Assembly: GCA_016200225.1 (NCBI GenBank)
Contig: JACQFD010000037.1
Span: 124,001-188,000 of the forward strand
DNA: 64,000 nt
Direction of reading: 5' to 3'
DNA from: Planctomycetota bacterium
GTDB lineage: Bacteria > Planctomycetota > UBA1135 > JACQFD01
Below are positions 26,367-35,678 of this stretch, piece after piece. Below the pieces are notes generated by a model. The model was not told the origin of the DNA. It searched no databases and worked only from the letters and a program-made list of their open reading frames with translations. Positions within the stretch are counted from its first letter, which is position 1. Every line of letters starts with the position of its first letter. The position numbers were made by a program, and so were the translations under genes.

Positions 26367-27722
26367 ATGGCCGATCTATCCTCCATCAAGCGAATTGTCA
26401 TCGTCATGCTGGAGAACCGCTCCTACGATCACATTCTGGGCGCGCTTTCGCTCCCCGATCACGGCGGCCGCGTCGAATTGGAGGGTTTGCAATATCCGCT
26501 CGTCGACGATCGTTATTTAAACACTTTCGGCGGCCAGGAATTTTATCCAAAGCCCGGCGTCGATTCGCACTTGACGGGCGATCTGCCGCACGAGCGGCCG
26601 TTCGTGAAGACACAAATGGCGTGGGACAAATACGCGAATCCATTCTCGATGTCCGGATTCGTCGAGGCGTATGCAAACAATACAAATAATAAATTGCGCA
26701 GCAATCCGCCGGAGACGATGCGCTTCTTGACGCCCGATCAGGTGCCCGTTTACTCGTTTCTCGCCGAGAATTTTACCGTTTGCGATCATTGGTTTACGCC
26801 GCTTCCGGCGAGCACGCATCCGAATCGCATGGTGCTGCTGACCGGCGATTACATCGTCGAAATGTCGGCCGGTTCGCTCGTGCATCCCGTCGACGATCAT
26901 ATATTCAAATGGATGGACGGTAATAATAACAAAGGGCGGCAAATATCGTATTGTGTTTATCATTCGGGGCTTTCGTTTCTCGCGTCGATGTTACTGTTCG
27001 ATCTGCCGTTCGGCGACGACTGGATGCGCTCCGTCGACCGGATCGAACAAGATTTCTCGGATGCAAATAATCCGCCCGCGCAGGTCGTGTTCGTCGAACC
27101 GCACTACCACGCCGGATTTATCATTCCGGGCGTGCCGAACGACCACCATCCGCCCTACCGCGTGCGGCGCGGCGAGGAGTTCGTCGCCAAAACATATAAT
27201 GCAATATTCTCGGGTCCGTACGCGAACGAGACGCTAATGATCGTCACGAACGACGAACACGGCGGCTTCTACGACCACGTGTCGCCGCCACTGATATTAC
27301 AAAAGCAATATAAGGATCAGATGCCGGCGTTCGAATCCGCCGGTCCGCGCGTTCCCGCGTTTTTAATATCTCCGCTGCTGCAGCCGCGCTCGGTTTTTAA
27401 CAATACGCTCGACCACACGTCGATATTACAACTGATCGCGCACCGGTTCCTCGGCGATCCGGCCGACTATTCCCAAAATGTCACGCATCGCCGGGCGAGC
27501 GGGATTTCCGATCTCGCCGACGCGTTGCAATTCGCGCCCAACCCGCGGCCTTTTGTTCAAATACAAATTCCGCCTGACGCGATCACGCCCGCCGAGCGGA
27601 CGGCCATGCCGGAACCGACGTCGCACACCGAACTCTTTCGAACCGCGGCGCGGCGTTTATTACAAAACGATCCGGTTTCGGCGCGAAAAACGTTTCCGGA
27701 TATCGATACCATCGCAAAATAA
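26367..27722 (+). CDS. Phospholipase C/acid phosphatase-type phosphoesterase
   Basis: A 451-aa member of the phosphoesterase family that includes bacterial phospholipases C and AcpA. Conserved stations are VIVMLENRSYDHILG at residues 11-25 (metal-site Glu-Asn), CDHWFTPLPASTHPNRM with the Ser/Thr nucleophile region, HGGFYDHVSPP (second metal site) and the downstream DHTSILQLI. Many homologues carry a Tat signal peptide; none is visible here, so the protein could be cytoplasmic or exported by another route. It is followed 16 bases later by a ceramidase-family gene. A pair that first removes a phospho-headgroup and then an N-acyl chain would fit sphingolipid breakdown, but the substrate is not proven by sequence. 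Confidence 0.9.
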   Translation: MADLSSIKRIVIVMLENRSYDHILGALSLPDHGGRVELEGLQYPLVDDRYLNTFGGQEFYPKPGVDSHLTGDLPHERPFVKTQMAWDKYANPFSMSGFVEAYANNTNNKLRSNPPETMRFLTPDQVPVYSFLAENFTVCDHWFTPLPASTHPNRMVLLTGDYIVEMSAGSLVHPVDDHIFKWMDGNNNKGRQISYCVYHSGLSFLASMLLFDLPFGDDWMRSVDRIEQDFSDANNPPAQVVFVEPHYHAGFIIPGVPNDHHPPYRVRRGEEFVAKTYNAIFSGPYANETLMIVTNDEHGGFYDHVSPPLILQKQYKDQMPAFESAGPRVPAFLISPLLQPRSVFNNTLDHTSILQLIAHRFLGDPADYSQNVTHRRASGISDLADALQFAPNPRPFVQIQIPPDAITPAERTAMPEPTSHTELFRTAARRLLQNDPVSARKTFPDIDTIAK

Positions 27723-27738
27723 CCATTTGGGGGTTTGG

Positions 27739-29970
27739 ATGTCGAAGACCACAATTACGGTCGCTTGTTTATTTTTACAATTCGTCATCGGCTGTTCGAG
27801 CATCTCGGGAACATTACCAAAACCGGGACCGAATCCGCCCGCGCACGCGGGCATGCTGCGCGTCGGCGCGTCAAAAACCGATATCACGCCGGTGCCCGGC
27901 GTTCCGATGGGCGGCGACGCGCTTGCGGGCAGGATTTCGCGCGGAGTCTGGATGCGACTGAAAAGCCGCGCGGTTTATTTTGAGGATCCAACCGGCGAGG
28001 CCGCCGTTTTTATTATTTGCGATTTGTGGTCGATGCCGGGCGGCCTCGGCGATCGGGTCGCCGAAATTGTATCGAGTGAATATCATCATTCGCACGTGAG
28101 CCGCGAACGCATTCTCATCGCTGCGACGCATACTCATAATAGTCCGGGCGCATTTTCGACGTGCACCGCGATGAACGTTCTCGCGACGCCCGAGGCGGCG
28201 TTCGACCGCGAATTGTTCGAATGGCTCGCCCGGCGGATCGCGTGCGGCGTCGACGAGGCGATTCGTAACGCCGAGCCCGCAATTTTACAATTCGGCGCCG
28301 GCGACACGTCGACGCTCGCGCGCAATCGTAGCTATCTTGCGTTTATTAAGAATGGAAAAGATGCTACCGATCTGCTTGCCGAAAATGCAACTTTACCAAT
28401 ACAGACGCCTCCGACGCCGTTTCCCGTCGAGAAAGACTGCGCCAACAAAGACGGCGCCTATCGAGCGTTCGATCCGCGGTTGCGCACGCTCTTCGCGTAC
28501 GCCACCGCCGCCGATCATCATTTGATAGGAGCGGTTTCGTGCGCGTGCATGCATCCGACGTCGATGGGGCCAAAGACCGAAGTTTACTCAAGCGACCTGT
28601 TCGGCGTGGCGACGGATTTCGCGGAATCTCAATTTTTACAAAAAAACCCGGAGGCGCGCCCGCCCGTCGTCGCGCTCTTTAATGGTACTGAAGGCGACGT
28701 CGCCTCGAACTGGAAGACACAGGATCGGCGTTCGGCGCTTCACATCGGCCGCGAAATCGGCGATCGAATTTCCAAATCCGCCGCGGGCGCGCGCGACGTC
28801 GATCAACATTTACAAACGGGTTCTACGATCGTTAATTTTAAGGATGTCGCAAAACCGCTCGTCGGCGTCGCCTTTCTCGGCGGCGGCGAAGGCGATCCCG
28901 TGATCTTCCACGACATGGGTTCCTACGAAGGCATCCGCGCGACGGGCAATCCCGACCCTAACGATCCGCAATGGCCGAAACTTAGTTTGCTCGAACCTTA
29001 TATTCGCGATAGCGGCGTGCGCGAGTTTACGCAGAATACCGCGCTGTCCATCTTGGATTTGCCTGATCATGCGCGCGTCACCGCGATTTGTATTGGTAAT
29101 ATTCTATTCGCGAGCCTGCCCGGGGAATTTACTACAATTTTGGGCAGACAGACCGAAAAACAATATAAATCCGCATTCTTCGGAAACGCGCCCGCGCCGG
29201 ACGCGGAAGTGGTGCTGCTCGGACTCGCGAATGAATATCTTACCTATTGGACAACGCACGAAGAGTATAAACTCCAGAATTATGAAGCGGCGTCCATGAT
29301 CTACGGTCCAAAGGCCGCGGACGTTCTCAGATCGCAAACGACGGAGCTTCTCCGCGATATTAAGGATCATAAGATCGTTCCGCGCACGGAGGATTTATCA
29401 TTTTATTATAAACCATTGGGTCTTTTACCCGAAGTCGCGTCCTATGTCGGATTCGTAAAACGACATTGCAACGTGGACGCTTTCAGTTTCCTCCATCACA
29501 CGGAGCGGCTCCACGCGAGCTACGATTCGCTGGCGAATGTTTTAGTTACAGACAAAGACTGCATTCCGATGCCGAACCATCCGCATTTCGCGTGGCTCGA
29601 CGAAAATCCCGACTACGCATCCGGCAGGCCTGTGTGTCCGCGCGTATCGATCGAATATAAAACAGAAGAAATGCAAGATTGGAAATTATATACGATTAAT
29701 GGGCGCGCAGAGGACGACGAAACCGGCCAATTTGTTACCATCGTTTCCGCCGAGCTCCGCGGCAAATCGCGCTGGCTTACTTACTGGCTGCGTCCGCTCG
29801 ACGAGTGGAAACGCGCGGACCCCAATCCGCCAAAAGTAAAATATAGATTCCACGTCGTGGGCGTCCGCGGAGACTTCTATTCCCATTGTTTCGATCAAAA
29901 ACTAATCGACGATGATGACGCGGTGCTGCCGTTTCAGTGGGATGCGGCCACTCCGAACGCCATGAAATAA
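27739..29970 (+). CDS. Neutral/alkaline ceramidase-family lipoprotein
   Basis: A 743-aa protein with a lipoprotein signal (LQFVIGC, lipidation at Cys19) and a ceramidase-type N-terminal domain. It begins with RVGASKTDITPVPGVPMGG and contains the metal-ligand motif ATHTHNSPGAFS, followed by FNGTEGDVASNW. In characterised ceramidases the last motif is GDVSPN with a catalytic Ser; here the aligned position is Ala and a Ser follows one residue later. The exact chemistry may therefore differ, as in many bacterial relatives. The C-terminal part (STxxYRFHVVGVRGDFYSH-like) resembles the family's beta-sandwich. I start at the ATG before the lipobox, because the longer open frame lies inside the upstream gene. 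Confidence 0.88.
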   Translation: MSKTTITVACLFLQFVIGCSSISGTLPKPGPNPPAHAGMLRVGASKTDITPVPGVPMGGDALAGRISRGVWMRLKSRAVYFEDPTGEAAVFIICDLWSMPGGLGDRVAEIVSSEYHHSHVSRERILIAATHTHNSPGAFSTCTAMNVLATPEAAFDRELFEWLARRIACGVDEAIRNAEPAILQFGAGDTSTLARNRSYLAFIKNGKDATDLLAENATLPIQTPPTPFPVEKDCANKDGAYRAFDPRLRTLFAYATAADHHLIGAVSCACMHPTSMGPKTEVYSSDLFGVATDFAESQFLQKNPEARPPVVALFNGTEGDVASNWKTQDRRSALHIGREIGDRISKSAAGARDVDQHLQTGSTIVNFKDVAKPLVGVAFLGGGEGDPVIFHDMGSYEGIRATGNPDPNDPQWPKLSLLEPYIRDSGVREFTQNTALSILDLPDHARVTAICIGNILFASLPGEFTTILGRQTEKQYKSAFFGNAPAPDAEVVLLGLANEYLTYWTTHEEYKLQNYEAASMIYGPKAADVLRSQTTELLRDIKDHKIVPRTEDLSFYYKPLGLLPEVASYVGFVKRHCNVDAFSFLHHTERLHASYDSLANVLVTDKDCIPMPNHPHFAWLDENPDYASGRPVCPRVSIEYKTEEMQDWKLYTINGRAEDDETGQFVTIVSAELRGKSRWLTYWLRPLDEWKRADPNPPKVKYRFHVVGVRGDFYSHCFDQKLIDDDDAVLPFQWDAATPNAMK

Positions 29971-29979
29971 TAAAGAATC

Positions 29980-32022
29980 ATGCAAAAGAACATACCCGCG
30001 ATTATGATCGCGCTTTTGACCGGCCTCGTCGCGGGAGTATTCATCGGCCTTTATACAGTTCCGAGCGCCGCGATCTCAAGAGAACCGGCTCGAATCGACG
30101 GTTCTTCTTTACAAAACGAACCGAATCCAACGTCGGCCTCGAACACAAAGGGAACCGCCGGTCCGACCCGTGCCAAGGCGGCGATTGACGCGACTCCCGA
30201 TGAGTCTACAATTCGAAATCTCATCGACACGTCAATTTCGCAACAAGCGACCATTGCCGGCGATGGCATTATTTCAGGTTCAATTAAAGATATCGCCGGC
30301 AAACCCGTGGCGCGCATCGTGGTTCGAATGACGCCGCATTATGTTAAGAAAAGCCGGCCGTTCACCGCGCGCGTCGAAATTCCAAAATTAAAAACCATCG
30401 AAGACGCCGTGCGGGAGACCGTGGAGGATTATCAACATACGACGGGCGCGACGGTCGAGTTTGAAACCGGCGCGGATGGCAATTACAGTTTTTCGGCGCT
30501 GAACGATCATACGTACTCGGTCGCCGCATATTCTAATAAATACAAACTCGAGCACTTCGGAAAGCCGGAAGCCGACGCGCGATCGGGCGAAACGGTGGAT
30601 TTCGTCGCGCGTCCGATCGCGGCGGTTCGCGTCGAGTTAGTATTGCCGGACGGTGGAACGCCCGCGGAAGCGATCGTATTTACAACTACGCATTCGAACG
30701 GAGCCGCGTACGGTTATGGTTATAATTGGTCGGCGCAGGATCCGTATGTATACCTTTCCGAAGGCCGTTTCGAACTGCGCCCGAGCGTGAAGGGATCCAA
30801 CGCGAAACTCGGCGAGTCGGCGTTTTTTGCCGAACCGCAAACGATCGAAATCGACTCCGGCGCCGCCGCACCGAGCGTTATTTTCAAATTGAAAGCCGCT
30901 TTGCAAATATCCGGAAATATCAAATTCCCGGCCGCCGACGAGCGCGCGATCGCGAGTGTTTATATGATGGAGTGGCCTCCCGACAAGCCGCCAATGCTCG
31001 AAATACTCAGGAAGGCGGGCCGTTCGAAGAACGTTCTCGGCGGCGCGCCGAATTTTAATTATCAAGGGCTCGCGGCGGGATCCTTCCTAGTCGGCGTGGC
31101 GCGCGCCGGCGAAACCGCGATCGTCGACCACAAAATTGTTACGATTGGGACGGAGAGCGTCGAAATTGTGCTCGAGATTCCGTCTTTACAGAAAGATGAT
31201 TGTCTAATAGCCAACGCGGTCGGCAAGTCCGGCGAAAAGCTCGACGACCTCGAGTTTCAGTTTATTATCAAAAGCGAGCGCATCAAGCTTTCGAATTGGG
31301 CGCGGGCCGATCAGAAGCATACCGGGGAGTATTGGATTACGCCGCCGGACGACGTTGAGACGCTATTTCGGAAGGCATGGGAACCCGGCACGCGCGTATA
31401 CTTAAGGGCAACTTCGCGCGCTTGCGGCGAAAGAACGGTGGAATTGACGAGCGGACAGCGCACCATCGATATCATTTATGACACGCCGTCGAGACTGACT
31501 ATAACGATTTCCGGATATAAAGGAAGCGGATATGAAGGAAAGTTATCATTCTTGCTCGACCGCGCGAGCGAGCGCGCGCTTGGATACTCCAGATCCCCGA
31601 TGATACCGATCGGCGCCGACGGAACCGGAAGCGCCGCGAATAATCAACCCGGAGAATATTCTATAGTATTATTTTCGCGCATCGACGCCGGCGACCGGAC
31701 CGGTACGGTGCCCGCCGAACGTCGAACAATACAACTAACGGCGGGCGACAACTCGCTCGCGCTGCCGATGCCGGAACTGTATTCGCTTACAGTTCATGTT
31801 GCCGGCAGGACTGGGGACGCGTTCGCGGCAATCCGCAGGATTTCGACCGACCAATTTAATGATTCAAGTTATCCGGAATTTAAGATTCCAGAGGATGGAA
31901 CGATTACGATCCCATCCATGGCGCCGGGCGAATACGAGATCCGCGTCATCGCATCCGAGGGGAACAGCTCCATGAACATTACAGTTCCGGCCGCCGGCAC
32001 GATCGAATTCAAGGCGAAGTGA
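29980..32022 (+). CDS. Membrane-anchored carboxypeptidase-regulatory-like protein
   Basis: A 680-aa protein with an N-terminal transmembrane or uncleaved signal segment (IMIALLTGLVAGVFIGLYTV), a Ser/Thr/Asn-rich linker and several beta-sandwich units. One clear carboxypeptidase-regulatory unit starts at ISGSIKDIAGKPVARIVV and closes with GADGNYSFSALNDHTYSVAA. Another unit with the closing pattern GEYEIRVIA lies at the C-terminus. It resembles the large repeat protein at 19.4-22.6 kb in architecture. It starts nine bases after the ceramidase-family gene and is probably co-transcribed. No enzymatic residues are recognised. Confidence 0.83.
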   Translation: MQKNIPAIMIALLTGLVAGVFIGLYTVPSAAISREPARIDGSSLQNEPNPTSASNTKGTAGPTRAKAAIDATPDESTIRNLIDTSISQQATIAGDGIISGSIKDIAGKPVARIVVRMTPHYVKKSRPFTARVEIPKLKTIEDAVRETVEDYQHTTGATVEFETGADGNYSFSALNDHTYSVAAYSNKYKLEHFGKPEADARSGETVDFVARPIAAVRVELVLPDGGTPAEAIVFTTTHSNGAAYGYGYNWSAQDPYVYLSEGRFELRPSVKGSNAKLGESAFFAEPQTIEIDSGAAAPSVIFKLKAALQISGNIKFPAADERAIASVYMMEWPPDKPPMLEILRKAGRSKNVLGGAPNFNYQGLAAGSFLVGVARAGETAIVDHKIVTIGTESVEIVLEIPSLQKDDCLIANAVGKSGEKLDDLEFQFIIKSERIKLSNWARADQKHTGEYWITPPDDVETLFRKAWEPGTRVYLRATSRACGERTVELTSGQRTIDIIYDTPSRLTITISGYKGSGYEGKLSFLLDRASERALGYSRSPMIPIGADGTGSAANNQPGEYSIVLFSRIDAGDRTGTVPAERRTIQLTAGDNSLALPMPELYSLTVHVAGRTGDAFAAIRRISTDQFNDSSYPEFKIPEDGTITIPSMAPGEYEIRVIASEGNSSMNITVPAAGTIEFKAK

Positions 32023-32193
32023 TACCAAGTTGCCGGCCGGTTCACACGCAAATCAAGGAAACCCAGCAAGTTAGGACACTCCGTCACCATGTCGTCAAAT
32101 ATGCCGCATTTTCGGCGGCGATGCAACGGCGCTGAAAAACAATGCATTCGCGGCGCGTCGGCGCGGCGCCCGAAACGTTTTATTACACTACGG

Positions 32194-33390
32194 CTACTTC
32201 AATCCGGGCCCGGTTCTATCTGTATATTTATCCAAAACCCATTTCTTCCATTGCACTTCGAGTTCGTTGACCGACAATGCGTACGGTTCGAGGGCTTCGC
32301 GGGTCTCTTTTTTCTTTTGATATAGATACGCGACTTTGGGCAATAACTTCGGATCGCGGTGCAACAGAAAATCGACGTACGAAAACGCGAGCGCGTGTTC
32401 GGCGGCGGTGAGTTGATCGCTCATTTTGCTGCCGGTTTCGGCGAACGGCGGCATTTTATTAATTTCAACCATGGCGCGAACGGGCATGCGCCACTTGCCG
32501 CCTTTGAATGCGATCAGTGTATTCTGTTCCTGATAACAAAAATTCGTGCACTGGCCGAAATATTTATCTTCGAACCAGTGCGCGAGACCCTCGTCGAGCC
32601 AGCCGCCCTTGCGGTTGCCGATCCAGACGGCATCGAATAGATCGGCCAATAACAGATGGGTGACGTTGTGTACGATCGACCGATGTAAATCGTCGTCCTG
32701 CGCGTGCAGGTTGCGGTCGCGGACCATCGTGTAGACGCCTTTCGAACCTAACAATTTTACGCCGGTGCCGCTGCCTCCGGAATCGGCGTAGCGCGTGGCC
32801 GCCTCGCGGTTGTCGACGGGGCTTTTCCACACCATCACGAGGAAACGCGGACATTTATGATCCGTTTCGCGCGTGCCGAGAATTTCATTAAAATCGGCGA
32901 GCAGCGTCTCGAGTCGCTGCGCGTACAAATGCAATAATTGGTGCTGATCGAGCACGTTGCGGCCGACCGTGAGGCTCTCCACTTCAAATGTTAAATCGAA
33001 GTGTTTTGTAATGACGCGGGCGCGCGTCGGGCCGCCCATGTTCTTCTCAAAATTAGCTTCCTTTTCGAGCCATCGCTGCGCCTCGGCGTGCGCGTTCTCG
33101 ACGCTCGCCTCGCCGTCGTTTCCTTTACAATCCGGGCAATCGACGACGAACGTTCCTTTACAAACCGGACATCGCGCCGCGATCGAACAAAAAATCGCCT
33201 CTTCCTCGATTTTCGCGGCCGTTTTATTATGTTTTGGACACGGGAGCGATCCGGTGAATTTGCATCGCTGGCAACCGGTGTTGATTTTGTCCTGCGCGAT
33301 TGCCGGAGATGCGGCGGCGGGCGATGCGGCCGCCGCGATCGCCGCCGTTTGGATCAGTAATATTAATAAAAATCCGAGGATGCTTTTCAC
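32194..33390 (-). CDS. Secreted gluzincin-like protein with Cys-rich zinc-ribbon, HExxH degenerate
   Basis: A 398-aa protein with a signal peptide (ILGFLLILLIQTAAIAAAAS). Residues 40-90 hold DnaJ-like Cys pairs (CQRC, CPVC, CPDC), probably one or two zinc sites. The rest resembles a gluzincin metallopeptidase: a helix HNVTHLLLADLF (residues 241-252) followed by GGWLDEGLAHWFED with Glu267. In active relatives the first motif is HExxH; here the Glu is Asn242, so peptide hydrolysis is unlikely while zinc binding by His241, His245 and Glu267 remains possible. It follows the formiminotransferase gene by seven bases. Alternatively it may be a structural or binding protein. Confidence 0.78.
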   Translation of the reverse strand: MKSILGFLLILLIQTAAIAAAASPAAASPAIAQDKINTGCQRCKFTGSLPCPKHNKTAAKIEEEAIFCSIAARCPVCKGTFVVDCPDCKGNDGEASVENAHAEAQRWLEKEANFEKNMGGPTRARVITKHFDLTFEVESLTVGRNVLDQHQLLHLYAQRLETLLADFNEILGTRETDHKCPRFLVMVWKSPVDNREAATRYADSGGSGTGVKLLGSKGVYTMVRDRNLHAQDDDLHRSIVHNVTHLLLADLFDAVWIGNRKGGWLDEGLAHWFEDKYFGQCTNFCYQEQNTLIAFKGGKWRMPVRAMVEINKMPPFAETGSKMSDQLTAAEHALAFSYVDFLLHRDPKLLPKVAYLYQKKKETREALEPYALSVNELEVQWKKWVLDKYTDRTGPGLK

Positions 33391-33397
33391 GGTTGTC

Positions 33398-34321
33398 TCA
33401 CATGGTCGGCCGTTTGGCCGCGATCACGTCTTCGAGAATCATTTTCGAACGCACGTAGCCGCGCAGTTTCGTGCGCCGCGCCGTCGCGTCGTCGAGCGAC
33501 GCCGCCGGCACGAGTCCGACGAGTTCGCTGTCGACAATATTTATATTTTCGCGTTTTGCTAACATTTCGACTTCATCATAAACGCGCGCGATGGAAGTCT
33601 TTCGATAATCGAGAAGATTCATCGAAACCTGCGCGAGTTTACGCCCGCCCGCCTCGACTTCGAAACCCTTCGCCTGCACGCGCGGGAGGCCGCCGTCGCG
33701 CTCGCGAATCGCTTTCGCGATGCGTTGCGCGGGCTCGAGATCGGGCGTGTCCAATTGTATATTATAAGCAATCAAAAAATAACGCGCGCCCACGGCCGCG
33801 CAGCCGGCCGTTTTATGAATTGTATTCGGGCCGAAATCGGGCGTCGCCTCGGGATCGGCGCCGATCCTCGCTCGCAACCCTTCGAATTCGCCTTTGCGGA
33901 TGTCCGGGAGCGCGCGGCGCGTCGGCCGCGCCGCCGATTCCGCATATAAATAAACGGGCAATGCTAATTCTTTTCCAATGCGCGCGGCGACGTCGCGGGA
34001 AAGGGCGATCGCGTCTTCGATTGTACAATTCGCGACGGGCACGAACGGAATCACGTCGACGGCGCCCATGCGCGGATGTTCGCCTTTGTGATGATTCAAA
34101 TCGATACGCGCCACCGCGAGTTTCGCCGTTTCGAACGCGGCGCGCGCGACGGCGTCGGGCGATCCTGCAAATGTTAAAACGCAGCGGTTGTGGCTCGCGT
34201 CGGCCTCGCAGTCGAGGACGGTCGCGCCCTCGCGCGCGGCCGTGTCCGCGAACAGCCGGATCAGCGCGGCGTCGCGGCCTTCGGAAAAGTTAGGAACGCA
34301 TTCGAAAAGTGCTTCGGACAT
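33398..34321 (-). CDS. Glutamate formiminotransferase
   Basis: This enzyme moves the formimino group from N-formimino-L-glutamate to tetrahydrofolate, a late step of histidine breakdown. The 307-aa length fits a stand-alone formiminotransferase domain without the cyclodeaminase half found in animal FTCD. Motifs are ECVPNFSEGRD at the N-terminus, DCEADASHNRCVLTF, HKGEHPRMGAVDVIPFVP (catalytic His region), LPVYLYAESA and LDYRKTSIARVYDEV. It lies 43 bases downstream of hutI, whose product yields its substrate, so the two form a metabolic pair. hutH and hutU are not in the window. Confidence 0.95.
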   Translation of the reverse strand: MSEALFECVPNFSEGRDAALIRLFADTAAREGATVLDCEADASHNRCVLTFAGSPDAVARAAFETAKLAVARIDLNHHKGEHPRMGAVDVIPFVPVANCTIEDAIALSRDVAARIGKELALPVYLYAESAARPTRRALPDIRKGEFEGLRARIGADPEATPDFGPNTIHKTAGCAAVGARYFLIAYNIQLDTPDLEPAQRIAKAIRERDGGLPRVQAKGFEVEAGGRKLAQVSMNLLDYRKTSIARVYDEVEMLAKRENINIVDSELVGLVPAASLDDATARRTKLRGYVRSKMILEDVIAAKRPTM

Positions 34322-34364
34322 TTATTATAATAATCAATCGATATGTAAATTATCTGATCGTGCG

Positions 34365-35669
34365 TCAAACGTGCGCGGGCCGGCCGTTGTCGAATTCGCG
34401 AACGACGACGCCGTTCGAAACGACGGCGCGCACCGGAGCGCGTCCAAAAGTATAAACCACGTCGCGGACGTCGGGAACATCACAAATAACCGCATCGGCG
34501 CGCATGCCGGGCGCGAGCGCGCCGCGGCGGCCGCCCATCCCGATGGCGAAGGCGGCGTTGCGCGTGGCCGCGACGAGCGCCTCGACGGGAGACAGGCGCA
34601 TGCGGATCGCCGCGAGGTGCATCGCTTCAAAAAGCGACGGCGTCGGACACGTCCCCGGATTGTAATCGGTCGCGACGGCAACGGCGGCGCCCGCCTCGAT
34701 CAGCGCGCGCGCCGGCGCGTCGGTTTTGGAACGTAAATAATGCGAAACGCCCGGCAACAACACGGCGATCGTGTCCGAGCCCGCGATCTTAAGCATTCCG
34801 TTTCGTGATATATGATCCAGATGATCGGCCGACGCGGCGCGGAGTTCGACGGCGAGTTCGGCCGCGCCCGTCGTGCCGAGTTCGTCGGCGTGCATCTTCG
34901 GTAATAATCCGATCGCCGCCCCCGCTTCTAACAATTCGCGCGCTTCGGCAATGGTAAAGAATCCCTCGTCGACGAACACATCGTGAAACGCCGCGAGCCC
35001 GGCTTTGGCGGCCGCCGGCGCGATCTCGTCTTTTATTAATTTAATATATGCATTCCTGTCGTTCTTGAACTCCGGCGGAATCGCGTGCGCCGCGAGCAGC
35101 GTCGCGACGACCGTCATATTACTTTTCTCGGCGGCGCGCGCGATCGCGCGCAGCGAGCGAAGCTCGTCCTCCGCGGTGAGGCCGTAGCCGCTTTTCGCCT
35201 CGACGGACGTCGTGCCGAGATCGAGCAGCCGCTCGAATCTTAATTTTACTTTTTCCGCGAGTTCGGCGTCGCCCGCCGCGCGGACGCCGCGGACGGATGA
35301 TAAAATTCCGCCGCCCGCGGCGGCGATTTGTTGATAGGTTTCGCCGCGCGTTTTGCGTTCGAAATCGTCTTCGCGTCCGTTTACAAAAACGGGATGCGTG
35401 TGCGCGTCGACGAGGCCGGGAATCACAATTCCCCCGCGCGCATCGAGGACGCGGGAGGCCTTGAAACGCGCGTCGAATTCGTGTGCCGCTCCGATTGCTA
35501 CAATTTTTTCGCCGGAAATCGCGACGGCGCCGTTATATATCATTTGCGCGTTCCTTAATTCTTCGCCGCGCGCGGGCGCACTCGGCGCGCGCCCGCCCGG
35601 CGCGCACGTGGCGACGGCGGAAGCTCCGCGAATCAGCAGGTCGACGATTTCGGGCGCGTGCGCGGACAC
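34365..35669 (-). CDS. hutI: Imidazolonepropionase
   Basis: This amidohydrolase opens 4-imidazolone-5-propionate to N-formimino-L-glutamate in histidine degradation. It is 434 aa, slightly longer than usual through an N-terminal extension and a small insert near residues 20-40. Motifs in order are VIPGLVDAHTHPVFVNGRE (metal-binding HxH), VEAKSGYGLTAEDELRSL, TLLAAHAIPPEF, FHDVFVDEGFFT, KMHADELGTTGAAEL and VATDYNPGTCPTPS with the conserved Asp. It sits nine bases after a sigma factor gene and 43 bases before the formiminotransferase gene. The function is secure. Confidence 0.95.
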   Translation of the reverse strand: MSAHAPEIVDLLIRGASAVATCAPGGRAPSAPARGEELRNAQMIYNGAVAISGEKIVAIGAAHEFDARFKASRVLDARGGIVIPGLVDAHTHPVFVNGREDDFERKTRGETYQQIAAAGGGILSSVRGVRAAGDAELAEKVKLRFERLLDLGTTSVEAKSGYGLTAEDELRSLRAIARAAEKSNMTVVATLLAAHAIPPEFKNDRNAYIKLIKDEIAPAAAKAGLAAFHDVFVDEGFFTIAEARELLEAGAAIGLLPKMHADELGTTGAAELAVELRAASADHLDHISRNGMLKIAGSDTIAVLLPGVSHYLRSKTDAPARALIEAGAAVAVATDYNPGTCPTPSLFEAMHLAAIRMRLSPVEALVAATRNAAFAIGMGGRRGALAPGMRADAVICDVPDVRDVVYTFGRAPVRAVVSNGVVVREFDNGRPAHV

Positions 35670-35678
35670 GCGCGAAAG

